Shown one piece after another: positions 26,526 through 35,009 of a stretch of DNA of 64,000 nucleotides. The DNA lies in the NCBI RefSeq assembly GCF_014646815.1, contig NZ_BMNZ01000003.1, positions 310,001-374,000 of the forward strand. The letters are read 5' to 3'. Position numbers and translations under genes: made by a program. The stretch comes from Terrabacter tumescens. Its GTDB lineage: Bacteria; Actinomycetota; Actinomycetes; Actinomycetales; Dermatophilaceae. The notes below the pieces were generated by a model, which was not told the origin of the DNA, made no database searches, and was given only the letters and a program-made list of their open reading frames with translations. Every line of letters starts with the position of its first letter. Position 1 is the stretch's first letter.

Positions 26526-27542
26526 TCAGCTGTACTTCACGCGCGGGTCGATGACCGCGTACAGCACGTCGACCACGATGTTGGCGGTGATGACGAACGT
26601 CGCGGCCACGAGCACGATGCCGACCGTGACCGGGAGGTCGTAGGTCGTGGCCGCCATGACCGCGGTCCGACCGAGTCCGTCGTAGTTGAACACCTGCTCG
26701 GTGATGATGGTGCCACCCAGCAGGCCACCGAGGTCCAGACCCGCGACCGTGGCGATCGGCGTCAACGCGCCTCGGAGCGTGTGCTTGAAGAGGATCCGTC
26801 CGGACTTCAGGCCCTTGGCCTGGGCGGTCCGGAGGTAGTCCTCGCCCTTGGCCTCGAGCACGAAGGCGCGGGTGAGGCGGATGTAGCCCGCGATGTAGAC
26901 GAGCGCGAGCGTCAAGGCGGGCAGCAGGAGCCCCTGCAGCCACAAGCCGACGCCGCCGTCGGCGATCGAGGTGTAGGCCGGGACCGGGACGATGCCCCAC
27001 TTGAGCGCGAGGAAGACGTAGAGCCCGAGTCCGATGAAGAACGTGGGGAAGGCATAGAACACCAGGGCGCTGCCGACGATGGCGCGGTCGACCAGTGTCC
27101 CCTTCCGCAGCGCGGCCACGATGCCGAGTCCGACGCCGGCGATCATCCACATGATGAAGGCCGCGATGGCCAGCGAGGCCGAGACCGGAAGCTTCTCGAC
27201 GATGATGTCGCGGACAGGTCGGCTCGACTGCGGCGAGTAGCCCAAGCACGGGGCCGGGCAGTCGGCGATCGTCTCGGGGGCGGACTTCTTCAGCGCGGGG
27301 TCCTTCGGGAACTCGCTCCCGACGAAGATGCCCTTGGTGAAGTCCACCCAGTAGGACAGGACCGGCTGGTCGTAGCCGAGCGCCTTGCGGTTCTGCTCGA
27401 GGAGCTCCGGAGTGCAGTTCTTCCCGCACGTGTAGCGCGCCGGGTCGACGGGACTGGCGAAGAACAGCACCATCGTGACGAGCGACATGGCCAGGATCAT
27501 GACCATGCCCGCAGCCACTCTGCGGACGATGTACGCGAACAT
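26526..27542 (-). CDS. oppB: Oligopeptide ABC transporter permease, OppB type
   Basis: This 338-aa permease has six predicted helices and the inner-membrane coupling motif EAKGEDYLRTAQAKGLKSGRI. After the first helix there is a 70-residue extracytoplasmic insertion with CGKNC and CPAPC (residues about 35-105), four cysteines that could form two disulfides outside the membrane; this loop is longer than in E. coli OppB. The ATG at 27542 begins directly with the first helix. A strong hairpin with a T-run (27626-27655) separates it from oppA upstream, so oppBDF are probably expressed at a lower level than oppA. Confidence 0.92.
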   Translation of the reverse strand: MFAYIVRRVAAGMVMILAMSLVTMVLFFASPVDPARYTCGKNCTPELLEQNRKALGYDQPVLSYWVDFTKGIFVGSEFPKDPALKKSAPETIADCPAPCLGYSPQSSRPVRDIIVEKLPVSASLAIAAFIMWMIAGVGLGIVAALRKGTLVDRAIVGSALVFYAFPTFFIGLGLYVFLALKWGIVPVPAYTSIADGGVGLWLQGLLLPALTLALVYIAGYIRLTRAFVLEAKGEDYLRTAQAKGLKSGRILFKHTLRGALTPIATVAGLDLGGLLGGTIITEQVFNYDGLGRTAVMAATTYDLPVTVGIVLVAATFVITANIVVDVLYAVIDPRVKYS

Positions 27543-27625
27543 GTGCGAGGTCGCCCCCCGAAGGGGGCTCGTCCTTCCGGTAGTAAGGGTGAGGCGAGTG
27601 GGACCGGTGGCTGAGCACCGGAAAA

Positions 27626-27655
27626 GGTGGGGGGCGGGCTCGGCCGCCCCCCACC
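27626..27655 (-). terminator. Hairpin with T-run between oppA and oppB
   Basis: Perfect 12-bp arms GGTGGGGGGCGG (27626-27637) and CCGCCCCCCACC (27644-27655) flank a 6-nt loop; read on the minus strand the hairpin is followed by TTTTCC. It lies inside the opp operon and probably attenuates transcription after oppA or protects its mRNA end. Confidence 0.75.
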
Positions 27656-27699
27656 CGGTGCGTCAGCTCATCTCAGAGCCGTTGCACCGTCCGGTCTTG

Positions 27700-29433
27700 T
27701 CAGGACTTGTTGACGCTGATGACGCCCAGGTCCGGGAACATGCTGACGGCCGGGTTCTGGTTGTAGTTGCCGACACCAGAACCGTGCAGGAAGTAGAAGT
27801 TCTGGATGTAGTTCGGGATGTAGGCGACGTCCTTGCCCAGGAACTCGTCGAGCTGCTGCCACTTGGCGTTGGCGGCGTCCTGGTTCGGCGCGGCCGCAGC
27901 CTCGTCCATGATCTTCTCGGCCTCGGGGTTCTTGTAGTTGCCGTAGTCCTGGCCGTTGGACTTGCCCGTCAGGTTGATGCGGGAGTCGAACAGCGCCGGC
28001 AGAACCGTGAAGATGGACGGGTAGTCAGCACCCCAGCCACCCTCGGTGACGTCGAACGAGTTGTTCGCCGGGTTCTGGATCACGTCGTAGTACGTGTCGG
28101 TCAGCGGCGCGAGCTTGACGCTGAAGCCGGCCTTGTCCCAGCCGGACTTCAGGGCCGCAGCAGCGTTGTCGCTGGTCGGCGTGCCACCCTGGTAGGTGTA
28201 CGTGATCGGGTACGGCATCGCGACGCCGGCTTCCTGGAGGAGCTTCTTCGCCGCGGCGGGGTCGCCGGCCGGGGGCATCGTGAAGGCCGGGTTCTCCTTG
28301 TAGCCGGGCAGGTCCGGGGCGACGAGGCTCTTGGCGAGCGTCGCGGCCTTGGCGCCACCCAGCGCGTTGATGTAGCCCGAGCGGTCGGTCGACATGGCCA
28401 GGGCCTGGCGGACCTTGAGGTTCTTCATCTTGTTGAAGTTCGGCAGGATGTAGAACGTGTACGGCGAGGGGACGTTCGTCGCACGCTTCTCGACCGCACC
28501 GGTGATCTGGTTGTAGAAGGCCGGCGGGATGGAGCGGTCCGTGATGGCGTACTTGTCGTTGCCACCGTCGGCGATGAGGCGCTGGGTGATGATCTCGTTG
28601 GTCAGACCCTCGGTGAACACGAACTTGTCCGGGTTCGCCTGGCGGTTGCCGTCGGTCTTCGGGTCGTACTGGTCGTTGCGCACGAACGTCGCGCCCGTGC
28701 CCTTCGTCCACTTGCCACCCTGGGCCTTGTAGGGGCCGTTGGAGAAGATGACGAAGTTGTTCTTGTCGCCCTGGTCCTTGTCCTGGCGGAACGGAGCAGC
28801 GAAGTTCAGACCCGCGACGGCCTGGGGGAAGTCGGCCCAGGGCTTCTCGAAGTTGAACGTCAGCACGTTGCCGTTGCACGTGACGGCCTTGTCGTAGACG
28901 TCCTGGCCGGTCTTGAGGTACGGGCCCTTGTAGGCCTTGGCGACCGACGGCAGGTAGTTGAGCGGGTAGATCGAGGGTCCACCGGTGAGGACGTCCGTGG
29001 CGAAGTTGCGCGAGAAGCCGTACTTGAAGTCCTCACACGTGGTCGGCTTGCCGTCCTCCCACTTGACGCCGTCCTTGATGGTGAACGTCCACTTCTTGCC
29101 GCCGTCCTCGCTCTTGCCCGCGTCGGTGGCGACGTCGGGGATGGGAACGATGGCGTCCGCGCCCGACTTGCCCGACGGGAACTGGAGCAGGCCGCGGTAG
29201 ACGAGACGCTGCTGGTTGAAGATGTCGCGCCCGATGTAGGTGCGCTGCGGGTCCATGTGCTCGGCCGGACGCTTCGTGAGCCAGTAGATCGTGCCGCCCT
29301 TCTGGGCGCCCCCCGCCGCATTGGACCCGGAGGTCGTGCCACCGGTGGTGCCACCCCCGCCGCACGCGGAAACTCCGAGCACGGAGGCGACCCCCAGAGC
29401 TGCGAGGGCCGTAGTCCTCTTCCTGCTGCTCAT
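27700..29433 (-). CDS. oppA: Oligopeptide-binding lipoprotein, OppA type
   Basis: This 577-aa family 5 solute-binding lipoprotein has a signal peptide ending VSAC (lipidated Cys24) and a Gly/Ser/Thr-rich linker. The mature protein shows the usual family elements: KWTFTIKDGVKWEDGKPTTC, FSNGPYKAQGGKW, LAMSTDRSGYINALGG and TVLPALFDSRINLT. AAGGAG lies 6 nt before the ATG, a strong ribosome-binding site. Length is usual. It sits between oppC and oppB with hairpins on both sides, consistent with high expression of the binding protein. It is paralogous to the LpqW-like protein at 16.9-18.7 kb. Confidence 0.92.
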   Translation of the reverse strand: MSSRKRTTALAALGVASVLGVSACGGGGTTGGTTSGSNAAGGAQKGGTIYWLTKRPAEHMDPQRTYIGRDIFNQQRLVYRGLLQFPSGKSGADAIVPIPDVATDAGKSEDGGKKWTFTIKDGVKWEDGKPTTCEDFKYGFSRNFATDVLTGGPSIYPLNYLPSVAKAYKGPYLKTGQDVYDKAVTCNGNVLTFNFEKPWADFPQAVAGLNFAAPFRQDKDQGDKNNFVIFSNGPYKAQGGKWTKGTGATFVRNDQYDPKTDGNRQANPDKFVFTEGLTNEIITQRLIADGGNDKYAITDRSIPPAFYNQITGAVEKRATNVPSPYTFYILPNFNKMKNLKVRQALAMSTDRSGYINALGGAKAATLAKSLVAPDLPGYKENPAFTMPPAGDPAAAKKLLQEAGVAMPYPITYTYQGGTPTSDNAAAALKSGWDKAGFSVKLAPLTDTYYDVIQNPANNSFDVTEGGWGADYPSIFTVLPALFDSRINLTGKSNGQDYGNYKNPEAEKIMDEAAAAPNQDAANAKWQQLDEFLGKDVAYIPNYIQNFYFLHGSGVGNYNQNPAVSMFPDLGVISVNKS

Positions 29434-29475
29434 ACCACTCCTTTGACGAAACGCACCGATGTAACGGCGCTCCCA

Positions 29476-29496
29476 CCCTCGGGCGGTTGCCGAGGG
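29476..29496 (-). other. Hairpin between oppC and oppA
   Basis: CCCTCGG (29476-29482) pairs with CCGAGGG (29490-29496) around a 7-nt loop in the 110-bp oppC-oppA gap. No T-run follows; it may be an mRNA processing or stability element upstream of oppA. Confidence 0.45.
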
Positions 29497-29543
29497 CAAT
29501 CTTCCATGTGCCTGCGCCTGTGCAGAAGCTGGGGCTGGAGGCA

Positions 29544-30560
29544 TCATCGGTCCGCCTTCGGGTCGAGGGCGTCACGCAGTCCGTCGCCGAGCAGGTTGAA
29601 GCTCAGGACGACCGTGGCGATCGCCAGACCTGGGACGAGGAAGAAGATCGGGACGCTCGAGGCGTAGTTGACCGAGTTGGCCAGGATGTTGCCGAGCGTC
29701 GGCGTGGGGGGCTTGATGCCGACCCCGAGGAAGGACAGCGCAGCCTCGGCCGACACGTAGGCCGGCAGGACGAGCGTGCCGTAGACGAGGATGGGCGCCC
29801 ACAGGTTGGGCAGGAGCTCCTTGAAGTAGATCCTGCGGTTGGACGCGCCGAGGCTGCGCGCGGCCTCGATGAACTCGCGCTCCCTCATCGACAGCACCTG
29901 GCCCCGGATGATGCGGGCGAAGGTCGGCCAGCCGAAGAAGCCGAGCACGAAGATGATGTAGAGGCCCGTGGCAACGTTGTCGTTGGGGACCACCCTGCCT
30001 ATGAGCTCGATGAACATGCCTGACAGGGCCAGCAGCATCAGGGTCACCGGGAAGGCCAGCACCATGTCCGCGAAGCGGGAGATGCCCCAGTCGGCCCAGT
30101 GCCCGAGGAAGCCGGCGATGAGCCCGAGCACCGTGCCGACGACGACGGCGATGAGGGTCGCGCTGATGGCCACGATGAGCGAGAACGTCAGGCCGAGCAC
30201 GACGCGCGACAGCGTGTCGCGGCCGGTACCGGGCTCCACACCGAGGGGGTGGCTCCAGGACATGCCGCCGAAGGCACCGCGGGGGTAGCCGCCGAGGGCC
30301 GGGTCGATGAGCTCGGGGTTGAAGTCGTTGGGCTTGAGGATGCCGACCGCATCGAGGATCGGCGCCAGCACGGCCATGAGCACCACGAGGGAGGCGACCG
30401 TCAGCGCGATCATCGAGAGCTTGTCGCGGCGCAGACGCGCGCGGGCCAGCTGCCACGGTGTGCGGCCCTCGATCTTCTTGGCCGCGGGCTCCTGCTCGAG
30501 GTCGAACGTCTCGGTCGCCGTCCCCGCACCGAACTCGACGTCCCGATGGATCTCCGACAC
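29544..30560 (-). CDS. oppC: Oligopeptide ABC transporter permease, OppC type
   Basis: This 338-aa permease has an N-terminal cytoplasmic tail of about 50 residues (OppC_N), six helices and the coupling motif EREFIEAARSLGASNRRIYF. LSFLGVGIKPPTPTLGNI is typical of the C-terminal half of OppC/DppC proteins. The GTG at 30560 is chosen because GAGGTG lies about 9 nt upstream; the open frame continues further back without similarity. OppC as the first gene, ahead of oppA, is unusual; the common order is A-B-C-D-F. The next gene upstream is divergent (frnE-like). Confidence 0.9.
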   Translation of the reverse strand: MSEIHRDVEFGAGTATETFDLEQEPAAKKIEGRTPWQLARARLRRDKLSMIALTVASLVVLMAVLAPILDAVGILKPNDFNPELIDPALGGYPRGAFGGMSWSHPLGVEPGTGRDTLSRVVLGLTFSLIVAISATLIAVVVGTVLGLIAGFLGHWADWGISRFADMVLAFPVTLMLLALSGMFIELIGRVVPNDNVATGLYIIFVLGFFGWPTFARIIRGQVLSMREREFIEAARSLGASNRRIYFKELLPNLWAPILVYGTLVLPAYVSAEAALSFLGVGIKPPTPTLGNILANSVNYASSVPIFFLVPGLAIATVVLSFNLLGDGLRDALDPKADR

Positions 30561-30862
30561 GACCTCGCACCTCGATTCTCGTCGTTCAGGCGGTCGTCGC
30601 CGGACCTGGTTTCGGTCCCGACCGCCGCCGTGGCTGCATCTCGCTTCGGGGACGCTAACGCACCGGAGGCCCCCGTGAAAGGCACTTCGGCCGAAACCTC
30701 GAAGTTGGCCCCCGGCTGAATCCGAACCGTTACCGTCTCGCAATGTGGAACGCGGGCGGCCGGCGCCGGGCGCGACAGGCCCGACGGGAGGCACCCCGGA
30801 ACCCGACGTCCATGGCCTCGACTCCCGGGAAGCAAACTGCCCCCCGGACGGTTGAGCGTTGC
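30561..30862. other. 302-bp divergent intergenic region, oppC to FrnE-like gene
   Basis: This spacer should carry both promoters. On the minus strand TTAGCG (near 30650-30656) and TAACGG (near 30730) are possible -10 elements, but neither is compelling. An in-frame extension of the FrnE-like gene back to 30743 is open but Arg-rich and unlikely to be translated. I see no repeat, RNA gene or clear operator. Confidence 0.4.
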
Positions 30863-31582
30863 ATGAAGGTGGAGATCTGGTCCGACATCGCCTGCCCGTG
30901 GTGCTACATCGGCAAGCGCCGCTTCGAGAAGGCCCTCGCCGCCTTCCCCCACCGGGGCGACGTGGAGGTCCACTGGCGCAGCTACCAGCTCGACCCGACC
31001 CTCCCGGACCACCACGAGGGCACCGAGCTCGACTACCTCGTGGACCGCAAGGGCATGTCGCGCGAGCAGGTGCGCGGGATGTTCGACCAGGTGACCGCGA
31101 TCGCGGCCGAGGAGGGCCTGCGCTACGACTTCGGGTCGGTCGTCGTCGCCAACAGCTTCGCCGGCCACGAGCTGCTCCATCTGGCCAAGGCCCACGGAGT
31201 CGGCGACCGCGTCAAGGAGGCCCTGCTCTCGGCCCACTTCGAGCACGGCGAGGACATCGGTGACCGCGACGTGCTCGTGCGCATCGGTGTCGAGGCCGGG
31301 CTCGACAGCGGCGAGATCGCCCGCGACCTGCAGACGCACACGTGGCGGGACGCCGTCGTCGCCGACATCACGGCCGCGAGCTCGCTCGGCATCAGAGGCG
31401 TTCCGTTCTTCGTGCTGGACGACACGTACGGTATCTCCGGCGCCCAACCGACCGAGCTCTTCACGCAGGCCCTCGAACAGGCCTGGCGCGACACGCACCC
31501 GTTGCAGATGGTGCAGCCCCTGGCCGACAGCACGGCCGGCGGCTCGGACATGGCCTGCGGGCCGGACGGCTGCGCCGTCTAG
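30863..31582 (+). CDS. FrnE-like DsbA family oxidoreductase
   Basis: This 239-aa cytoplasmic thioredoxin-fold protein starts MKVEIWSDIACPWCYIGKRR, with a CPWC redox motif at residues 11-14 and the cis-Pro in IRGVPFFVLDDTYGISGAQ. That pattern marks the FrnE branch of the DsbA family, which includes proteins linked to oxidative stress and polyketide synthesis. The C-terminus ends DMACGPDGCAV, a second Cys pair seen in FrnE of other bacteria that may exchange disulfides with the CXXC. It has no signal peptide. It is convergent with the HxlR regulator at a 21-bp interval. Confidence 0.88.
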   Translation: MKVEIWSDIACPWCYIGKRRFEKALAAFPHRGDVEVHWRSYQLDPTLPDHHEGTELDYLVDRKGMSREQVRGMFDQVTAIAAEEGLRYDFGSVVVANSFAGHELLHLAKAHGVGDRVKEALLSAHFEHGEDIGDRDVLVRIGVEAGLDSGEIARDLQTHTWRDAVVADITAASSLGIRGVPFFVLDDTYGISGAQPTELFTQALEQAWRDTHPLQMVQPLADSTAGGSDMACGPDGCAV

Positions 31583-31603
31583 CAGCCCGCCACGCCTGCC
31601 GGC

Positions 31604-32287
31604 TCAGGCCGGTCGGGCCCCCGCGGCCGCCACGAACGGCGCCACCGGACTGAGCCGGAGCACCTCGTCGAGCCGCCGCGTCACCGTCGTCGCCCCGTCG
31701 ACGTGTACGCGCCCCGACCGCAGCGCGACGGGCAGCGGCAGACGGCCGAGCCACACGGCATACAACGACCCGACGTCGCTGCTGACCGTCACGTCCACGG
31801 GGAAGCCGGGATCGCTCATGCACACCGACGGGCTGCCGTGCTCGACGAGGATCCAGAAGCGTCGGGCGTCGTCGACGCACCGCAGGTGCAGCACGTGGCG
31901 CTCGCCGACGAGCCCCGAGGTGTCGACGCGCGTGTGCATCCACCAGACGAGCAGCTGCGCGTCGAGCTCCTCCGGCTGCGGGTCGCCGAACATCCAGTCC
32001 GCTCCCCACCGGGCCAGGCCGAAGACGACCGGCTCGAGGGCCCGGCCCGACGGCGTCAGCACGTAGCGTGCGCCCGAGCGCTCGACGACGCCGAACCGCT
32101 CGAGGTGGCGCAGCCGCTTCGTCAGGAGCGTGCGCGAGAGCCCGGGCAGTCCACGCGCGAGGTCGTTGAAGCGCGTCGTGCCGGTCATCATGTCGCCCAG
32201 GATGAGCAGCGACCACCGCTCCCCCACGACGTCCGGCGTCCGCGAGATCGGGCAGTACTGACCTGCCCCGGGATCGTGTCGTCCCAT
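31604..32287 (-). CDS. HxlR-type regulator with SCP2-like C-terminal domain
   Basis: This 227-aa protein has an HxlR winged helix at residues about 10-100 (YCPISRTPDVVGERWSLLIL, GLSRTLLTKRLRHLERFGVV). Cys12 in QYCPISR is the position that senses thiol or quinone stress in several HxlR proteins. The C-terminal half (about 115-225) resembles an SCP2 sterol-carrier fold and could bind a ligand. The ATG at 32287 has GGAGG 5 nt upstream. It is divergent from a methyltransferase, and the spacer contains a GTGGAC/GTCCAC inverted repeat (32355-32373) that could be its operator. Confidence 0.83.
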   Translation of the reverse strand: MGRHDPGAGQYCPISRTPDVVGERWSLLILGDMMTGTTRFNDLARGLPGLSRTLLTKRLRHLERFGVVERSGARYVLTPSGRALEPVVFGLARWGADWMFGDPQPEELDAQLLVWWMHTRVDTSGLVGERHVLHLRCVDDARRFWILVEHGSPSVCMSDPGFPVDVTVSSDVGSLYAVWLGRLPLPVALRSGRVHVDGATTVTRRLDEVLRLSPVAPFVAAAGARPA

Positions 32288-32354
32288 CCCCACCTCCGGT
32301 CAGGGACCGCCGCCGTCGTTGCCGCGGCCCACCGCCTCAGTATCGGTCCCGAAC

Positions 32355-32373
32355 GTGGACCACGACAGTCCAC
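32355..32373. promoter_or_regulatory. Candidate HxlR operator
   Basis: GTGGAC (32355-32360) and GTCCAC (32368-32373) form an inverted repeat with a 7-bp spacer, within the divergent region of the HxlR gene and the methyltransferase gene. Confidence 0.45.
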
Positions 32374-32473
32374 AACGTGTGCTGGAGCGGCCACCTGCGC
32401 TCGTCGGACTCTGGACGGACGGCCCCTCAGGGGCCCCGGGCCGCAGCGGCCCGCCACCGATGGAGGGACGAGC

Positions 32474-33307
32474 ATGACCACGCACACCCAGACGCCGGCA
32501 GCCACCGCCGACGCAGAGCTCAAGGCGCGCCACGCCGCGCTGTGGGCGCTCGGCGACTACGCGGCCGTGGCCCGGGAGGGCATCCCGGAGCTCGGCCGCG
32601 TCCTCGTCGACGCGTGCCACGTCACCGCCGGTCAGGACGTCCTCGACGTGGCCGCCGGCACGGGCAACGCCGCGATCCCGACCGCGCGCACCGGCGCCCA
32701 CGTCGTGGCCAGCGACCTCTCGCCGGCGCTGCTCGACGTGGGACGACAGGTCGCCGACGAGGCCGGAATCCGGCTCGAGTGGAAGCAGGGGGACGCCGAG
32801 GCGCTGCCGTTCGCGGACGCGTCGTTCGACGTCGTGATGTCGTGCGTGGGCGTCATGTTCGCGCCGCACCACGCGGCCGCGGCGGACGAGCTCGTCCGCG
32901 TCGCCCGCCCGGGCGCCACGATCGGGCTCGCGAGCTGGACACCCGACGGATTCATCGGGCGGATGTTCGCCGTGATGGAGCCGTATGCCGCGTCCCCGCC
33001 TCCCGGCGCCCAGCCTCCCCCGCTGTGGGGCGACGAGGCGCACGTGCGCGACCTGCTCGGCGACCGCGTCGTGGACCTGACGGCTGAGAAGCGTGTGCTC
33101 CCAGTGCATTTCGACCGACCGGAAGCGTTCCGCGACTTCTTCAAGCGAACGTACGGACCGACGATCGCCACCTACCGCGGCATCTCCGACGACACGGACA
33201 AGGTCGCGGCGCTCGACGCCGCGCTGGCCGACCTCGCGCGTGACCACCTCGACGGCGCGGGGCAGATGGGCCGGGAGTACCTCCTCGTCACCGCCCTGCG
33301 CTCCTGA
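32474..33307 (+). CDS. Class I SAM-dependent methyltransferase
   Basis: This 277-aa protein of the UbiE/COQ5-like methyltransferase group has motif I VLDVAAGTGNAAI near residue 56, motif II VASDLSPALLDVG, and post-motif GDAEALPFADASFDVVMS. The substrate is not predictable from these. GGAGGG lies 8 nt before the ATG. It diverges from an HxlR regulator across 186 bp that contain an inverted repeat, so it is probably that regulator's target. A tail-to-tail junction of 9 bp joins it with potC. I cannot tell whether it acts on a small molecule or a quinone-type lipid. Confidence 0.83.
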   Translation: MTTHTQTPAATADAELKARHAALWALGDYAAVAREGIPELGRVLVDACHVTAGQDVLDVAAGTGNAAIPTARTGAHVVASDLSPALLDVGRQVADEAGIRLEWKQGDAEALPFADASFDVVMSCVGVMFAPHHAAAADELVRVARPGATIGLASWTPDGFIGRMFAVMEPYAASPPPGAQPPPLWGDEAHVRDLLGDRVVDLTAEKRVLPVHFDRPEAFRDFFKRTYGPTIATYRGISDDTDKVAALDAALADLARDHLDGAGQMGREYLLVTALRS

Positions 33308-33316
33308 CCCGGTCGG

Positions 33317-34135
33317 TCAGAGACGGCTCTCGGCCGCGTCCGCCCCGCCGAGCCGCTGGGCGAGCCAGACCGGGATGACCGAGAGCACGATGAGGACGAC
33401 GGCGACGACGTTGACGACCGGAGCCTGATTGGGCCGGAAGAGGTTGTTGAAGATCCAGATCGGGAGGGTCTGGCTCTCGGGGCCGGCGGTGAAGGTCGTG
33501 ACGACGATCTCGTCGAAGCTCAGCGCGAAGGCGAGCAGGGCTCCCGCGAGCAGGCTCGAGCGCAGCAGCGGGAACGTGACGCGGCGGAAGGTCGTGAACG
33601 GACGCGCACCGAGGTCGGCCGACGCCTGCTCGAGCGACCCACCGAGGCGCCGCAGCCGGGCGGTCACGTTGTTGAACGCGATGACGATGCAGAAGGTCGC
33701 GTGGCCGACGATGATCGTGAAGAGGCCCGCCCCGATGCCGAAGACGGGCCCGAGGACGTTCTGGATCACCGACTGCAGGGCGACACCCGTGACGATGCCG
33801 GGCAGCGCGATGGGCAGCACGACGAGGATCGAGACCGCGTGCTTGCCGAAGAAGTCGTAGCGGGCCAGCGCGAGCGCCAGCAACGTCCCGAGCACGAGGG
33901 CGATCGCGGTCGCGCCCAGGCCCGCCTTGACGGAGGTGAGCAGCGCGTCCCGGGGGCCCTGCGCCTGCAGGGCGGCCTCCCACCACTTCGTCGTGAAGCC
34001 CGGCGGGGGCCAGCCGAAGGTGCGGTCGCTGTTGAAGGAGTTCACCCCCACGACGAGGAGCGGCACGTAGACGAACGTCAGCACGACGGTCGCGAAGGCG
34101 GTCAGCGCGAGCTTCGCGCCACGTCCGAGTCTCAT
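33317..34135 (-). CDS. Polyamine-type ABC transporter permease, PotC-like
   Basis: This 272-aa permease has six helices and the inner-membrane coupling motif EQASADLGARPFTTFRRVTFP. ALSFDEIVVTTFTAGPESQTLPIWIFNN is a strong PotC feature (FTAGP and following). With the PotB-like permease it forms the channel of a spermidine/putrescine-type or related amine importer. It is the last gene of the operon potA-potD-potB-potC, 10 bp after potB. Specificity within the polyamine/opine/thiamine class cannot be decided by permease sequence alone. Confidence 0.88.
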   Translation of the reverse strand: MRLGRGAKLALTAFATVVLTFVYVPLLVVGVNSFNSDRTFGWPPPGFTTKWWEAALQAQGPRDALLTSVKAGLGATAIALVLGTLLALALARYDFFGKHAVSILVVLPIALPGIVTGVALQSVIQNVLGPVFGIGAGLFTIIVGHATFCIVIAFNNVTARLRRLGGSLEQASADLGARPFTTFRRVTFPLLRSSLLAGALLAFALSFDEIVVTTFTAGPESQTLPIWIFNNLFRPNQAPVVNVVAVVLIVLSVIPVWLAQRLGGADAAESRL

Positions 34136-34145
34136 CGAGGCCCCT

Positions 34146-34958
34146 TCACAGGTTCTCGAGCGCGCCCGTGCGCCGCACGGCGAGCAGGTAGAGGACCATG
34201 ATCACGACCGATGCCGTGCCGAGCGCCGCGGCGAAGGGCAGGTCGAGCGTGATGTTCTGGAGCACCGCCGTGCCGAGCACCTGCAGCTTGCCCCCGATGA
34301 TCTGCACCGCGATGTAGTCGCCGAGCGAGAGGGAGAAGGTGAAGACCGATCCCGCCGCGACGGCCGGTAGGAGCGAGGGCAGCACGACGCGCCGGAAGGT
34401 CGTCCACGGACGCCCGCCGAGGTCGGCACTCGCCTCGAGGTGGCTCTCGGGCAGCCGCTCGAACGCGGCATACACCGGCAGGACCATGTACGGCAGCCAC
34501 AGGTAGGTCAGGGTCAGCACGACCGCGGTCAGGCCGAAGCCCGGCGTGGCCCCGAAGGTGCTGTCGATGACCCCCTCGGGCTGGAGCATCGTGCGCCACG
34601 CGTAGGCCTTGACGAGGTAGCTGGCCCAGAGCGGCACGAGGACGGCGGCGAGGAGCAGCCCGCGGTACCGGCGGGGCGCGACCCTGGCCATGAAGAAGGC
34701 GAAGGGGATCGCGATGACCATGCACAGCACGGTGACGAGCACGGCGATGAGCAGGGTCCGACCGATGATGCCGAGGTAGGTCGGAGTGAGCAGCTCACGG
34801 AAGTTCTCGAGCGTGAAGGTGCGCAGGACGAGGTTGGTGAACGGGTCGGTCGTCCAGAACGCCGTCGCGAAGATGACCGCCAGCGCGCCGAGGTAGACGA
34901 CGACGAGCCACAGCATCGGCGGCCCCAGCAGTGCTGCGAGCCCTGCGCGGTGTCTCAT
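34146..34958 (-). CDS. Polyamine-type ABC transporter permease, PotB-like
   Basis: This 270-aa permease has six helices. A coupling motif lies in LEASADLGGRPWTTFRRVVLPSL, and SFSLGDYIAVQIIGGK resembles PotB/PotH (GDYIAPELIGG). ATFWTTDPFTNLV is an extracytoplasmic loop after helix 1. GGAGGCGACG precedes the ATG, giving a good ribosome-binding site. It follows the potD-like gene by 51 bp and pairs with PotC. Confidence 0.88.
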   Translation of the reverse strand: MRHRAGLAALLGPPMLWLVVVYLGALAVIFATAFWTTDPFTNLVLRTFTLENFRELLTPTYLGIIGRTLLIAVLVTVLCMVIAIPFAFFMARVAPRRYRGLLLAAVLVPLWASYLVKAYAWRTMLQPEGVIDSTFGATPGFGLTAVVLTLTYLWLPYMVLPVYAAFERLPESHLEASADLGGRPWTTFRRVVLPSLLPAVAAGSVFTFSLSLGDYIAVQIIGGKLQVLGTAVLQNITLDLPFAAALGTASVVIMVLYLLAVRRTGALENL

Positions 34959-35009
34959 CGTCGCCTCCTCGGTGCGGGTGGTGGTTCGTGTGGTGGTGCT
35001 GGTGGTGGG

